A stretch of 64,000 nucleotides of DNA from CAVONB01 sp963697205 (GTDB taxonomy: Bacteria > Pseudomonadota > Alphaproteobacteria > Rhizobiales > Hyphomicrobiaceae): positions 1 to 64,000 of the forward strand of contig CAVONB010000008.1 in the NCBI GenBank assembly GCA_963697205.1. Direction: 5' to 3'. The notes below the pieces were generated by a model. It did no database searches and had not been told where the DNA came from. It worked only from the letters and a program-made list of their open reading frames with translations. The translations under genes and the position numbers were made by a program. Each line of letters begins with the position of its first letter. Position 1 is the stretch's first letter. This document shows positions 62,959-64,000 of the stretch, piece by piece.

Positions 62959-64000
62959 TCAGGCTGCAGCCGAGGGGCGGGGGGCGAACACCTCGGCCTT
63001 GACCGGGCGTGCGCCACCGAATACGTCGCCGCGGCCCAATTGGACACCGCAGTCGACGAGACGTTCCAGCGCCGCGTCATCGGCGATGTCCTCGACGATG
63101 ACCTCGAAGCCGAGGTCGCCCAGCCAGCGGCAGATGTCCTCGGCGGGCACGACAGCGTCGTCGCCGGTTGGCAAGCCTTCTAGGAAGATCGCTGCGTCGA
63201 GCTTGATGAAGGCGACGCCGGCCGTGCGCAGGACTTCGAAATCCATGTCGAGGCTGGTGACGTGGTCGAGGGCAAAGCGGAAGCCCAGATCGCGCATGTC
63301 GTCGACCATCTCGAGCTGCGTGCCCGAGAGCATGCGCGCTTCGTCCTGTGCGAGCGTGACGACGAGCTGCTCGGCGAACGCCATGCGGTCGGTATAGATC
63401 TCAGCGAAGCGATTGAGGAAATCGTCGTCCTCGAACGTCTCGGTGGCGAGGTTGGTGAAGATCGAGCCGGTCTTGCCGCGCTCGGCGAGGCGGCGCGCGA
63501 CATCGGCAACGCGGCCGATCTTGGCCAGGTCGAGAAGTGGCAGGATGCCGGTGCCACGCAGACCGTACGGGTCGACGTGCGGGATCGATGGCGTTTCCGG
63601 CCTCGTCGCGGAAGCGGGCGGACACCTCGAAGTGGCGCGGTGTCTTCTCTGAAAGGCCGACGATCGGCTCCAGGTACACCTCGATGCCGTCGTTGCGCAT
63701 GGCGCTGACGAGGGTTCCCAGGCGCGGATCGACCGGGCGCGGCTCGATGGGTGCGGCGTCGTCGAAGGCGGAGTCGGCGTCGAGTTCGTCCTCCGCCTGT
63801 CCGAAGGCTGTGCCGGCGAGGCCGGGTTCGACGGCAGGTTCGGCGTGGCCCTGCGCGTTTGCCGGAGCGGCGTTTCGGGCGGGCGCGGCGGTGGCTTCGC
63901 GCATGGTGGCGGCAGTTTCGCGCAGCGCGCGGACGGACTGCGAGATGGCGGCCTCGTCCTGGCCGACGGCGGGTGTCGCGGACGTGTCCGGCGATTCGTC
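62959..64000 (-). CDS. EAL-domain-like protein, C-terminal portion, degenerate active site and one frameshift; continues past the window
   Basis: The frame is open to the end of the window, so the 5' part is missing. The visible N-terminal piece is Ala/Glu-rich (AAPANAQGHAEPAVEPGLAG). The EAL fold begins with EVYLEPIVGLSEKTPRHFEV, where EAL reads FEV, and continues IFTNLATETFEDDDFLNRF, RFALDHVTSLDMDFEVLR (the DDFGTG motif replaced by DHVT), FIKLDAAIF and GVQLGRGDVFGGARP. Missing acidic residues suggest no c-di-GMP hydrolysis, although binding is possible. An extra C in the run at 63581-63583 shifts frame; ignoring it gives a continuous fold (NAIDP, then HVDPYGLRGTGILPLLD). A hairpin follows the stop. 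Confidence 0.8.
   Translation of the reverse strand, partial: TNRRTRPRHPPSARTRPPSRSPSARCAKLPPPCAKPPPRPPETPLRQTRRATPNLPSNPASPAQPSDRRRTNSTPTPPSTTPHPSSRARSIRAWEPSSAPCATTASRCTWSRSSAFQRRHRATSRCPPASATRPETPSIPHVDPYGLRGTGILPLLDLAKIGRVADVARRLAERGKTGSIFTNLATETFEDDDFLNRFAEIYTDRMAFAEQLVVTLAQDEARMLSGTQLEMVDDMRDLGFRFALDHVTSLDMDFEVLRTAGVAFIKLDAAIFLEGLPTGDDAVVPAEDICRWLGDLGFEVIVEDIADDAALERLVDCGVQLGRGDVFGGARPVKAEVFAPRPSAAA

Overview
The window is GC-rich chromosomal DNA from an alphaproteobacterium, most likely of the order Hyphomicrobiales (Rhizobiales). This is inferred from the loose ssb / gyrA / coaD neighbourhood, a GTTC-N7-GTTC SOS box upstream of ssb, a fused indolepyruvate ferredoxin oxidoreductase, a TIGR01459-type HAD protein and a DUF2853 protein. 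The family and genus cannot be fixed from the sequence alone. Nothing points to a prophage, integron, insertion sequence or CRISPR array; most of the window reads as core or ordinary accessory chromosome.

Layout. 0-5.6 kb: 5' half of a tRNA-Lys(CUU), then a glycerol operon (glpD, a HAD phosphatase overlapping it, glpK) and a convergent glutamate dehydrogenase. 5.7-12.8 kb: a minus-strand type I secretion locus, with an RTX calcium-binding protein first and then an ABC exporter with a large extra membrane domain, a membrane fusion protein and a TolC-like outer-membrane protein. 13.4-18.5 kb: OmpA-like protein, small conserved protein, sulfurtransferase, FAD monooxygenase, lipoprotein. 18.9-26.6 kb: gyrA (interrupted by an in-frame TAG next to the catalytic tyrosine), PRC-barrel protein, sodium:solute symporter, CDF transporter, ssb with its SOS box. 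26.6-37.1 kb: membrane pentapeptide-repeat protein, TetR regulator, potassium channel, coaD, phosphotransferase, amidase with a small partner, small membrane protein, TRAP-type binding protein, DUF2853.

37.5-43 kb: indolepyruvate ferredoxin oxidoreductase and cinA, both frameshifted, flanking an intact methyltransferase. 43.4-53.1 kb: SGNH hydrolase, TAXI-TRAP transporter pair, LemA and an M48 protease, VOC protein, AI-2E family permease, MFS transporter, short-chain acyl-CoA dehydrogenase. 53.4-57 kb: a heavily frameshifted IlvD/Edd dehydratase and a long acyl-CoA dehydrogenase with one frameshift. 57-64 kb: Sua5/TsaC, DsbA-like protein, quinone-oxidoreductase-like dehydrogenase, PilZ protein, L,D-transpeptidase, HAD protein, and the C-terminal part of a degenerate EAL protein that runs off the window.

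Working together: glpD and glpK convert glycerol to dihydroxyacetone phosphate. The RTX protein is the evident cargo of the adjoining secretion system. The acyl-CoA dehydrogenases and the indolepyruvate oxidoreductase suggest amino-acid and fatty-acid breakdown, fed by several organic-acid transporters. The most striking anomaly is the set of reading-frame lesions: one stop in gyrA and many indels concentrated in four or five genes whose translated pieces otherwise remain perfectly family-like. Sequence error is the simplest explanation for gyrA, but the uneven distribution deserves checking in reads.
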